Source of the DNA: an uncultured Lachnospiraceae bacterium
GTDB lineage: Bacteria > Bacillota > Clostridia > Lachnospirales > Lachnospiraceae
Length of the DNA: 13,516 nucleotides
Reading direction: 5' to 3'
Assembly (NCBI GenBank): GCA_946406305.1
Contig: CAMJKC010000028.1
Location: 1-13,516, forward strand
The number at the start of each line of letters is the position of its first letter. Position 1 is the stretch's first letter. Shown here piece by piece: positions 1 to 6,540 of this stretch. Both the position numbers and the translations under genes were made by a program. Below the pieces are notes generated by a model that had not been told where the DNA came from, ran no database searches, and worked only from the letters and a program-made list of their open reading frames with translations.

Positions 1-120
1 TAATATCCCAAAAATTATTATAAAAAACAATATCACATAAAATATTAAATTATTTGATACTGTGTTAATATCCCAAAAATTATTATAAAAAACAATATCA
101 CATAAAATATTAAATTATTT
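1..120. repeat. Tandem direct repeat, 65-bp period, two copies seen
   Basis: Bases 1-55 and 66-120 are identical over 55 positions, separated by the 10-base linker gatactgtgt at 56-65. The period is therefore 65 bp, which is not a multiple of three. The copies lie inside the 3' part of a minus-strand glycosyltransferase reading frame. Copy 2 (66-120) is read in the gene's own frame. After the linker the frame enters copy 1 shifted and meets a TAA at 45-47. Copy 1 begins at the first base of the window, so its true left limit and the total copy number cannot be seen. An 8-base T run (118-125) abuts the right end of copy 2. Confidence 0.95.
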
Positions 121-710
121 TTTTTGACATAATTCATTTTTATGTAATTATATATATGTATTATAAACAACAATGATATAGCACTTAGCATTACATACAT
201 TCTCGTAAAAACAATTTGATTTACAAATCCATAAAAGAACATAGAAACAATTGGCACCAATAATGCAAAAGTCTCATCTTCTAAGATATTAAAAATCAAA
301 TAATACATCCCCCAATATATTATTACGATAAAAAAAATATTAATGATTAATCCATACCACAAACTAAATTTTTCAACATTTAAAGAAGAAATAAAATTTA
401 CAATCAAATAATAAATCGGTGGGTGCGTATCATGTTCTTGATTAAATATGACATTCGAAAAATTGAATTGTTGCCCTTCTTTTACTGAAACATAGTCTAA
501 TAATACTTCTTCTCCACTATAAATCTGATAATCATTTTCAACTAACATAAATTGATTGTTTGATAATCCATATGTAAACATCTCATCAATGAATAGATTT
601 TCTTTTTTTGACATAAAAAAGCAACACACAAAAACAATAATTGCAGTAAAAAAAATATATTTAAACAATGCTCTAAAATTAAATAAATTGACTCTTTTTT
701 TAGTTTTCAT
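45..710 (-). CDS. GT-C membrane glycosyltransferase (PMT/ArnT/GT39-like), truncated by tandem duplication
   Basis: This 221-residue hydrophobic protein looks like the N-terminal half of a lipid-linked-sugar glycosyltransferase of the PMT/ArnT type, which usually runs to about 450-550 residues. It has a first membrane segment at about residues 17-33 and then the extracytoplasmic D42-E43 pair in IDEMFTYGLS, as expected for the first-loop acidic motif. DTHPPIYY at 94-101 is typical of the second conserved region. Further membrane segments lie at about 118-140, 147-165, 172-188 and 200-215. The start ATG overlaps the end of glmM by 11 bp and has an AAGGA-type ribosome site inside glmM. The frame ends right after residues GILTQY, where the 65-bp repeat shifts it into a TAA; the family would normally continue with more membrane segments. 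With a single repeat copy the frame would stay open to the left edge. The acceptor and sugar are unknown; position after rfbD and glmM suggests surface glycan work. Confidence 0.7.
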   Translation of the reverse strand: MKTKKRVNLFNFRALFKYIFFTAIIVFVCCFFMSKKENLFIDEMFTYGLSNNQFMLVENDYQIYSGEEVLLDYVSVKEGQQFNFSNVIFNQEHDTHPPIYYLIVNFISSLNVEKFSLWYGLIINIFFIVIIYWGMYYLIFNILEDETFALLVPIVSMFFYGFVNQIVFTRMYVMLSAISLLFIIHIYNYIKMNYVKKNNLIFYVILFFIIIFGILTQYQII

Positions 711-2058
711 TTGTATATCCTTCTTTAATTATTTGATTACAAATTTTATTAGCATAATTTTCACACAAGTCTATGTTTGTCGCTTCTACCATAACTCTTA
801 TCACACTTTCTGTCCCAGATTTTCTAACTAATATTCTTCCATCACTACCAAGTTCTTTTTCAGCCTCTTCTATACACTCTAATACTTTTTTATCTTCAAT
901 ACACTTGTTTTTATTATTTACATGAATATTTTTTAATACTTGAGGAAATAAAACAACTTCTTTTCCTAAAGCTTTTAGTGTTGTTTTTTGGTCTATCAAA
1001 GCATCCATAATTTTTAAGGAGGTAAGAATTCCATCTCCAGTAGTTGCATGTTTCTTAAAGATAATATGTCCTGATTTTTCACCTCCTAAATCATAATCAT
1101 ATTTTTTTATCATGTCGTGAACATTTTTATCACCAACATCTGATTTTAAATATTTTATCCCACATTCATCTAATGCTTTATAGAGGCCTATGTTTGACAT
1201 AACAGTTGTAACTATTGTATTGTCTTTTAATCTCCCATCTTCCTTTAATTTCTTTCCACATATATATAATATTTTATCTCCATCTACAACATTTCCTTCT
1301 TCATCAACTGCAATACATCTATCTGCATCTCCATCGTATGCAAATCCTATATCACATTTATTTTCCAATACAAATTTTTGTAAGCCTTCTATATGTGTAG
1401 AACCTGCATCATAATTTATATTATTTCCATTTGGTTTATTGTTTATACAAAAAGTATTTGCTCCTAAAGCATCAAAAACTGATTTTCCAATATTAAAAGC
1501 AGAACCATTTGCTAAATCAAGAGCGACATTATATCCCTTAAAACTATTAACAGGTATAGAAATCAAATAACCAATATACCTATTTCTCCCTGCCGAAAAA
1601 TCAAAAGTTCTACCAATATCATTTTTTTTTGCAAAAGGAATATTATCTACAGGGCTATCTAAATACTCTTCAATTTTAGAAATAACTTCATCTCCAAGTT
1701 TTTCGCCATTTTTATCAATTAATTTAATTCCATTGTCTTCATATTTATTATGAGAAGCAGATATCATAATCCCTAAATCCAAATTTTCTGCTCTAACAAC
1801 ATAACTGACAGATGGTGTCGTTGTAACATGTAAAAGTAAAGCATCTGCTCCTGTAGCAGTGATACCAGCTGCTATTGCATATTCAAACATATAACTTGAT
1901 CTTCTCGTATCTTTTCCTATAGCAATTTTACATTTTTCGCCATTAGGTTTTTTTGAATAGTAATAACCTAAAAATTTTCCAATCTTATATGCATGGTCAG
2001 CAGTAAGATTTACATTTGCTTCACCTCTAAAGCCATCTGTTCCAAAATATTTTCCCAT
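700..2058 (-). CDS. glmM: Phosphoglucosamine mutase
   Basis: This enzyme interconverts glucosamine-6-phosphate and glucosamine-1-phosphate, the step before UDP-GlcNAc for peptidoglycan and surface glycans. At 452 residues it is full length. The hallmarks of the alpha-D-phosphohexomutase family are in order: TDGFRG at 7-12; the phosphoserine loop ISASHN with the catalytic Ser at 102, the position known for E. coli GlmM; the metal-binding DGDADR at 242-247; the sugar-binding GGEKSGH at 325-331; and the phosphate-binding RKSGTES at 412-418. The ATG has a GAGGT site 6 bases upstream and begins one base after the rfbD stop, so the two are probably co-translated. In many Firmicutes glmM sits behind cdaA and ybbR; here it is with rfbD and a glycosyltransferase. 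A run of nine A residues in the coding strand at about codons 144-146 is a possible slippage site, but the frame is intact. PgcA-type phosphoglucomutases are longer, so GlmM is preferred. Confidence 0.95.
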   Translation of the reverse strand: MGKYFGTDGFRGEANVNLTADHAYKIGKFLGYYYSKKPNGEKCKIAIGKDTRRSSYMFEYAIAAGITATGADALLLHVTTTPSVSYVVRAENLDLGIMISASHNKYEDNGIKLIDKNGEKLGDEVISKIEEYLDSPVDNIPFAKKNDIGRTFDFSAGRNRYIGYLISIPVNSFKGYNVALDLANGSAFNIGKSVFDALGANTFCINNKPNGNNINYDAGSTHIEGLQKFVLENKCDIGFAYDGDADRCIAVDEEGNVVDGDKILYICGKKLKEDGRLKDNTIVTTVMSNIGLYKALDECGIKYLKSDVGDKNVHDMIKKYDYDLGGEKSGHIIFKKHATTGDGILTSLKIMDALIDQKTTLKALGKEVVLFPQVLKNIHVNNKNKCIEDKKVLECIEEAEKELGSDGRILVRKSGTESVIRVMVEATNIDLCENYANKICNQIIKEGYTNEN

Positions 2059-2059
2059 G

Positions 2060-2917
2060 TTATACCTCTATATTTAATTCTTTTAAATATCTATCTAATG
2101 CATCTTGCCATGATGGCAACAACTTAAATCCATTATTCACTAAACTACTTTTATCGAGCCTTGAATTTTTAGGTCTTTTTGCTTTTGCATTATACTCCTC
2201 TGTTGATATGCCTATAACTTTAATATTTTTATTTATTTTTTTAAATATTTCTTTTGCAAAATTTGCCCATGAAGTAAATCCCTCATTAGTTGCATGATAT
2301 ACTCCATACTTTTCGGTCATTATCATATCACAGACGAGTTTCGATAAGTCGTATGTATAAGTAGGTGAACCTATTTGATCATCTACAATTTTTAATTCAT
2401 TTTTGTCTTGTGATAATTTTATCATAGTTTTTACAAAATTGTTTCCATTGATACCAAAAACCCAAGAAATTCTTATTATGAAATATTTTTTTAACTTACT
2501 AACAATTAATTCTCCATCATATTTAGTTTTTGCATAAACGCAAAGAGGATTTACTTTATCATCAACTTTGTGTGGAGTTTCTCCGTTACCTCCAAATACA
2601 TAATCTGTTGAAAAATATATAAGAGGAATATTAAGTTCATCACACATAGTTGCAATATTTTCTGTTCCATTAACATTTATTTTTCTACATAATGAACTTT
2701 CATCTTCTGCTTTATCTACCTTAGTCCAAGCTGCACAATGTATTATGTGGGTTGGTTTAGTTTTTTTTATATATAAAGTAACTTTTTCCTTATCCACTAT
2801 ATCTAAATCTTCTCTTGTTGTTCCTATACAATTTATGTTTCTATGCTTTAACTCTCTTACAATATCATAACCAAGTTGTCCATTATATCCAGTAACTAAA
2901 ACTTTCATCTTACTCAT
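2060..2917 (-). CDS. rfbD: dTDP-4-dehydrorhamnose reductase
   Basis: This protein is an NAD(P)H-dependent reductase of the extended short-chain dehydrogenase family and makes dTDP-L-rhamnose in the last step of the RmlABCD pathway. It has 285 residues, the usual length. Visible signatures are the nucleotide-binding GYNGQLG (10-16), STDYVFGG (103-110), the catalytic YxxxK pair Tyr128/Lys132, RISWVFG (149-155) and the RPKNSRLD motif (248-255) typical of RmlD. No rfbA, rfbB or rfbC is present in the window, so the other rhamnose genes must be elsewhere, perhaps left of the window. The start is ATG at 2917 or the in-frame ATG at 2908; an in-frame TAA just upstream rules out a longer form. Neither ATG has a ribosome site at normal distance; GGAGG lies about 26 bases from the first ATG with a hairpin in between. 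It is the first gene of the rfbD-glmM-glycosyltransferase unit. Confidence 0.93.
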   Translation of the reverse strand: MSKMKVLVTGYNGQLGYDIVRELKHRNINCIGTTREDLDIVDKEKVTLYIKKTKPTHIIHCAAWTKVDKAEDESSLCRKINVNGTENIATMCDELNIPLIYFSTDYVFGGNGETPHKVDDKVNPLCVYAKTKYDGELIVSKLKKYFIIRISWVFGINGNNFVKTMIKLSQDKNELKIVDDQIGSPTYTYDLSKLVCDMIMTEKYGVYHATNEGFTSWANFAKEIFKKINKNIKVIGISTEEYNAKAKRPKNSRLDKSSLVNNGFKLLPSWQDALDRYLKELNIEV

Positions 2918-2947
2918 ATAATAAAAAATTTATTATATCTAACCTCC
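2918..2947 (-). promoter_or_regulatory. rfbD ribosome binding site with intervening hairpin
   Basis: On the minus strand GGAGG (2947-2943) is followed by 6 bases, then a perfect 8-bp inverted repeat ATAATAAA/TTTATTAT with a 3-base loop (2936-2918), then immediately the rfbD ATG (2917-2915). If the hairpin folds, the ribosome site sits 6 bases from the start, a normal distance. If it does not fold, the distance is 25 bases. The stem is all A-U, so its stability is doubtful. Confidence 0.45.
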
Positions 2948-2953
2948 ATAAAG

Positions 2954-2984
2954 AATTTTATAAAATTTCATTTATAATATAAAT
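2954..2984. repeat. Two adjacent short palindromes upstream of rfbD
   Basis: Bases 2954-2967 (AATTTTATAAAATT) form a perfect 14-bp palindrome. Bases 2970-2984 form a 7+1+7 inverted repeat (ATTTATA, A, TATAAAT). Both lie in the rfbD leader between the large inverted repeat and the ribosome site. In so AT-rich a sequence some palindromes are expected by chance; the close packing is what makes them notable. They could be operator half-sites, weak RNA hairpins or chance. Confidence 0.5.
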
Positions 2985-3055
2985 CGTAGTCGTCAAATTT
3001 TGCATTATTTATATAAAAATTATAATTTTCTTATGCAAATATTTACAACTACGAT
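2983..3055. repeat. Large imperfect inverted repeat between livF and rfbD
   Basis: The left arm 2983-3005 and right arm 3033-3055 are inverted copies matching at about 19 of 23 positions. The outer ATCGTAGT and inner TTTGCAT blocks match perfectly. The 27-base loop (3006-3032) itself contains a perfect 14-bp palindrome at 3016-3029 (AAAATTATAATTTT). The element lies 32 bases after the livF stop. No T run follows the stem on the minus strand, so it is not a standard intrinsic terminator. It overlaps the best candidate promoters for rfbD, so it may be a regulator binding site, a transcript-end structure for liv mRNA, or a small mobile repeat. Confidence 0.75.
3010..3048 (-). promoter_or_regulatory. 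Candidate sigma-A promoter(s) for rfbD-glmM unit
   Basis: Two overlapping minus-strand candidates lie inside the large inverted repeat. One is TTGTAA (3048-3043), an 18-base spacer and a perfect TATAAT (3024-3019). The other is TTGCAT (3038-3033), a 17-base spacer and TATATA (3015-3010). Either would give a leader of about 90-100 bases before the rfbD start. AT-rich DNA yields such matches easily, so this is tentative. The remainder of the 170-base gap (2918-3087) holds only the dyads and ribosome site listed separately. Confidence 0.35.
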
Positions 3056-3087
3056 ATTTTATTCACTTCTAAAATGTATATATCTAT

Positions 3088-3792
3088 TTATTTTGTCTTT
3101 CCTAAATATGCAGACTTGACTTTTTCATTATTAAGTAATTCTTTTCCTGTCCCTTCCATAACTATTTCTCCCGTTTCTATTACATATGCCTTATTTGCAA
3201 TTTTTAGTGCCTTATTTGCATTTTGTTCTACAAGTAGTATTGTTACTCCTGTTTGGTTTATCTCTTTTATAATATCAAAAATATTATTAACTACAAGTGG
3301 AGCAAGTCCAAGTGATGGCTCATCTAACATCATAAGTTTTGGCTTTGCCATTAAACTTCTTGCTACAGCCAACATTTGTTGCTCTCCACCTGATAATGTT
3401 CCTGCCAGTTGCCAAGAGCGGTGCTTCAATATTGGAAACATTTCATATATCTTGTTAATGTCATCTGTAATACTATCTTTTCTAAGGTATGCTCCAATTT
3501 TTAAATTATCTATAACAGACATATCAGGAAAAACTCTTCTTCCTTCAGGACACAAAGTTATACCAGATTTTACAATTTTTGATGTATCATTATTTAAAAT
3601 ACTATTTCCTTCAAATTCTATATCTCCCTTGCTCGCTTTAATAATTCCCGCTATAGTTCTAAGTGTTGTAGATTTTCCTGCACCATTCGCACCAATAAGA
3701 GACACTATGCTTCCTTTGTCAACTGTAAAACTTATTCCTTTTACAGCTTTAATTCCACCAAAATTCACATGTAAATTTTTTACTTTAAGCAT
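3088..3792 (-). CDS. livF: Branched-chain amino acid ABC transporter ATP-binding protein LivF
   Basis: This is the second ATPase of a high-affinity leucine/isoleucine/valine-type importer and powers uptake from the cytoplasmic face. At 234 residues it has the compact LivF size. Walker A is GANGAGKS at 34-41, the ABC signature LSGGEQQ at 133-139, and Walker B LMMLDEP at 153-159. The switch position reads LLVEQN, with Gln rather than His, which is characteristic of LivF and separates it from LivG. CPEGRRVFPDMSV (81-93) is also typical. The ATG overlaps the livG stop by 8 bp (ATGCTTAA) and has GGAGAAG upstream, so the two ATPases are probably translated in step. It is the last gene of the liv unit. 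Confidence 0.95.
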   Translation of the reverse strand: MLKVKNLHVNFGGIKAVKGISFTVDKGSIVSLIGANGAGKSTTLRTIAGIIKASKGDIEFEGNSILNNDTSKIVKSGITLCPEGRRVFPDMSVIDNLKIGAYLRKDSITDDINKIYEMFPILKHRSWQLAGTLSGGEQQMLAVARSLMAKPKLMMLDEPSLGLAPLVVNNIFDIIKEINQTGVTILLVEQNANKALKIANKAYVIETGEIVMEGTGKELLNNEKVKSAYLGKTK

Positions 3793-4555
3793 TCTCTTCT
3801 TCTCCTAAATATGCTTTTATAACTTTATCATTATTTTGAATTTCTTTTGATGTCCCTTCTGCTATTAATTTACCAAAATCAATAACATATATTTTATCAG
3901 ATATATCCATAACTAAATCCATGTGATGTTCAATTAATAAAATAGAAACATCATATTCATCTCTTATTCTTTTTATATATTCTGTTAGCTCGTTTGTCTC
4001 TTGTGGATTCATTCCTGCTGCCGGCTCATCAAGTAGCAATAATTTTGGCTTTGTAGCTAAGGCTCTTGCTATCTCTAATCGTCTTTGTAAACCATATGAT
4101 AAACTCTGAGATATTTCATCTTTATATTTATATAAATTCTGTGACTTTAATAATTTTTCTGCTTCTTTTATTTTTTCTTCTTCTTTTTTAAAATTTAATT
4201 TGAAAGTTGAAGTAAATAAATTATCCTTATATCGTAGATGAAGTGCAATAATAACATTTTCAAACACAGTTAACTCTTTAAATAACCTAATATTTTGAAA
4301 AGTCCTTGCAATACCAAGTGCTGTAATTCTTTCTGGTTTTACATTTAATATTGAGCGTCCTAAATAATATATATCTCCACTCGTTGGTGTATATATTCCT
4401 GTTATACAATTAAATGCTGTTGTTTTTCCTGCACCATTTGGTCCTATAATTGCTACTATTTCTTTTTCATTCACTTCTAAATTTAACTCATCAATTGCAA
4501 CAATTCCACCAAATTTTATACCCATAGAAGAAAGTTGTAAAATTTTTTCACTCAT
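3785..4555 (-). CDS. livG: Branched-chain amino acid ABC transporter ATP-binding protein LivG
   Basis: This is the first ATPase of the Liv importer, 256 residues, a normal length. Walker A GPNGAGKTT is at 38-46, the Q-loop TFQNIRLF at 85-92, the signature LSYGLQRR at 152-159, Walker B LLLLDEP at 172-178, and the H-loop His at 210 (IEHHMD). The insert between the Q-loop and the signature and the C-terminal GEEENA tail fit LivG rather than LivF. The ATG overlaps the end of livM by 8 bp (ATGAGTGA), with a ribosome site AAGGGAG 7 bases upstream, so coupling to livM is likely. Confidence 0.95.
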   Translation of the reverse strand: MSEKILQLSSMGIKFGGIVAIDELNLEVNEKEIVAIIGPNGAGKTTAFNCITGIYTPTSGDIYYLGRSILNVKPERITALGIARTFQNIRLFKELTVFENVIIALHLRYKDNLFTSTFKLNFKKEEEKIKEAEKLLKSQNLYKYKDEISQSLSYGLQRRLEIARALATKPKLLLLDEPAAGMNPQETNELTEYIKRIRDEYDVSILLIEHHMDLVMDISDKIYVIDFGKLIAEGTSKEIQNNDKVIKAYLGEEENA

Positions 4556-5648
4556 GCTTTTCTCCCTTCTTCTTGAAAAATTTGATTATATTGTCAAATG
4601 TAAATTCTTTTCCACCCATAATTCCTTTTTTAAAAAACAAAACTACGACCATAAGTAATATTGAAAAAATTACCATTCTAAACCCTTCTCTAAATATTGG
4701 CCAATCTACCATAAAACCAAATATTGTAAAAGGTTTATCAAAAACTCTAAGAGCCTCTTTCCCTATATTTACAACAAAACTTCCAATTATTGAACCAGTT
4801 ATAGAACCTATGCCACCAAGAACTACAATGAGTAATATTTCATATGTTAAATTAACAGAAAAAGTTCTTGACTCTATTGACCTCATAAACATTGCAAGAA
4901 GTCCACCAGCCACTCCAGCAAAAAAAGAAGATATAACAAAAGAAATTTCTTTTGCTTTAAAAATATCTATTCCAACGGCACGGGCCGCAACTTCATCTTC
5001 CCTTATTGCTTTAAAATCTCTACCATATGATGAATTTATAACAAGAGCCATTAACAGAATACATATCCCACAATATATAAAACATTCTAAAACACCACTA
5101 AAGCTTGGAATTCTTTTTAGTCCATAAGAGCCATTTGTTATTGTATTCATCATAGGGCTTGCAATGACAGCTCTAATTATTTCTGAAAGACCTAAGGTCG
5201 CAATTGCTAAATAATCACTCTTTAATGTTAAAATTGGTATCCCAATAATTGCAGCAATAATTGCCGCAACTAATCCACCTAAAATGATTGCAATAGGTAT
5301 AGGCAAAGTCATAGTTGCCAAATCTGCATTTATCCCTTCTACATAATATATGCTTTCTCTAAATTTTATAGGAATAGTAAATATGGCTGTTATATATGCA
5401 CCTATTGCCATAAAACCTGCTTGTCCCAAAGAAAACAAACCTGTAAAGCCTATAACTAAATTCATTGACAATGCAACAACAGCATATACCAATGACTTTT
5501 CAATAATTGTAATTAGATATTTGTTTGATCCATTATTTGCATCAATAATAAATAAAAAAGCCAAACACAATAATATCATAATGACAGATAGAATAATATT
5601 TAAATTCTTTATTAAAAACTTTATTTTCATATATTCTTTTTTAATCAC
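4548..5648 (-). CDS. livM: Branched-chain amino acid ABC transporter permease LivM
   Basis: This membrane-spanning subunit pairs with LivH to form the translocation channel. It has 366 residues with about eight to ten hydrophobic segments. Family signatures include GFTGLFSLGQAGF (67-79), DYLAIATLGLSEIIR (145-159), and the cytoplasmic loop that docks the ATPases, GRDFKAIREDEVAARAVG (209-226). The N-terminus is uncertain. A GTG at 5648 overlaps the livH stop as GTGA, the usual form of translational coupling. An ATG six codons in (5630) gives a slightly shorter protein; neither has a strong ribosome site at ideal distance. The lysine-rich C-terminal tail (FFKKKGEKHE) is cytoplasmic. Confidence 0.93.
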   Translation of the reverse strand: MIKKEYMKIKFLIKNLNIILSVIMILLCLAFLFIIDANNGSNKYLITIIEKSLVYAVVALSMNLVIGFTGLFSLGQAGFMAIGAYITAIFTIPIKFRESIYYVEGINADLATMTLPIPIAIILGGLVAAIIAAIIGIPILTLKSDYLAIATLGLSEIIRAVIASPMMNTITNGSYGLKRIPSFSGVLECFIYCGICILLMALVINSSYGRDFKAIREDEVAARAVGIDIFKAKEISFVISSFFAGVAGGLLAMFMRSIESRTFSVNLTYEILLIVVLGGIGSITGSIIGSFVVNIGKEALRVFDKPFTIFGFMVDWPIFREGFRMVIFSILLMVVVLFFKKGIMGGKEFTFDNIIKFFKKKGEKHE

Positions 5649-6520
5649 ACCTTGTCTATAATTTTTTCACCAAATAGTCCTGTAGGTCTAAGTAAAAGCA
5701 CTATAATAAGAATTACAAAAGTGAATGCATCAGAAAAAGTCGAATAGCCTACTGCTTTTATCAATGTTTCACATAAACCTATGAAAAATCCTCCAATTAA
5801 TGCACCAGGTATTGAACCAATACCTCCAAATACTGCGGCCACAAAACATTTTAGCCCTGGCATACTTCCAGAATATGGAAAAACACTCGCTCTATTTGTA
5901 AAATATAAAATTGAACCAACTGCAGCTAAAATAGAACCTATTGCAAAAGTGTAAGAAATAGTATTATTAATTTTTATTCCCATTAAACTTGCAGCTTCAT
6001 AATCACGACTAACCGCTCTCATTGATAAACCAATTTTTGTGTGCTTTAATATCCAAATAAGTATTAAAACTAAAAGTATAGTTATAATTGGAGTAAGTAT
6101 ATCAGCCATATTAGTTTTTAAGTAACCTATATGTATTTGTTTTTTCAAAAAATATATAGGTGGATAATTACTTGGTAGAGCAGTAAACAAATAGGTAGCG
6201 AAGTTTTGCAAAAAATAGGATACCCCTATAGCAGATATCATAATAGACATCCTTGGTGCTGTCCTAAGTGGCTTATATGCCACTTTTTCAATAACTACAC
6301 CAAGTATGCAAGTTGCTATAATTGTTATTGGAATAGAAATATAAATAGGGAAATTAGCAGTTGTAAAAATCATAATATAACCTGCCACCATAAATATATC
6401 CCCATGAGCAAAATTTATAAGTCTCAAAATTCCATACACAAGAGTGTAACCTATAGCTATTAGAGCATATGCTCCACCTATAGAAATTCCTATTAAACAT
6501 TGTTCTAAAAAATATTGCAT
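5645..6520 (-). CDS. livH: Branched-chain amino acid ABC transporter permease LivH
   Basis: This is the smaller permease of the Liv importer, 291 residues, strongly hydrophobic with about seven to eight membrane segments. Typical LivH signatures are GGAYALIAIGYTLVYG (15-30), NFAHGDIFM (36-44), and the ATPase-docking loop GLSMRAVSRDYEAASLMGI (164-182). Near the C-terminus is AVFGGIGSIPGALIGG, also typical. The ATG is 20 bases after the livJ stop, with TTAAGG upstream, so it belongs to the livJ transcript. Confidence 0.95.
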   Translation of the reverse strand: MQYFLEQCLIGISIGGAYALIAIGYTLVYGILRLINFAHGDIFMVAGYIMIFTTANFPIYISIPITIIATCILGVVIEKVAYKPLRTAPRMSIMISAIGVSYFLQNFATYLFTALPSNYPPIYFLKKQIHIGYLKTNMADILTPIITILLVLILIWILKHTKIGLSMRAVSRDYEAASLMGIKINNTISYTFAIGSILAAVGSILYFTNRASVFPYSGSMPGLKCFVAAVFGGIGSIPGALIGGFFIGLCETLIKAVGYSTFSDAFTFVILIIVLLLRPTGLFGEKIIDKV

Positions 6521-6540
6521 AATAAAACCTTAATTATAAA

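Noticed and set aside
556..831. Plus-strand open frame spanning the glmM-glycosyltransferase junction
   Set aside because: It is opposite two recognisable minus-strand genes and has no ribosome site or family features.
1621..1630. Nine-base homopolymer in glmM as a phase-variation tract
   Set aside because: The frame is intact, the gene is likely essential, and such runs are common in this AT-rich sequence.
2983..3055. Invertible promoter (phase-variable DNA inversion) flanked by inverted repeats
   Set aside because: The spacer is only 27 bases and the arms are imperfect; recombinase-driven inversion normally needs a much longer segment, and no recombinase gene is in the window.
3074..3808. 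Long plus-strand open frame of 244 codons opposite livF
   Set aside because: It mirrors livF, which has all ABC ATPase motifs; the plus-strand product has no recognisable domain and is a shadow frame.
4573..5127. Plus-strand open frame of 184 codons opposite livM
   Set aside because: It lies wholly inside livM with its permease signatures and shows no family features of its own.
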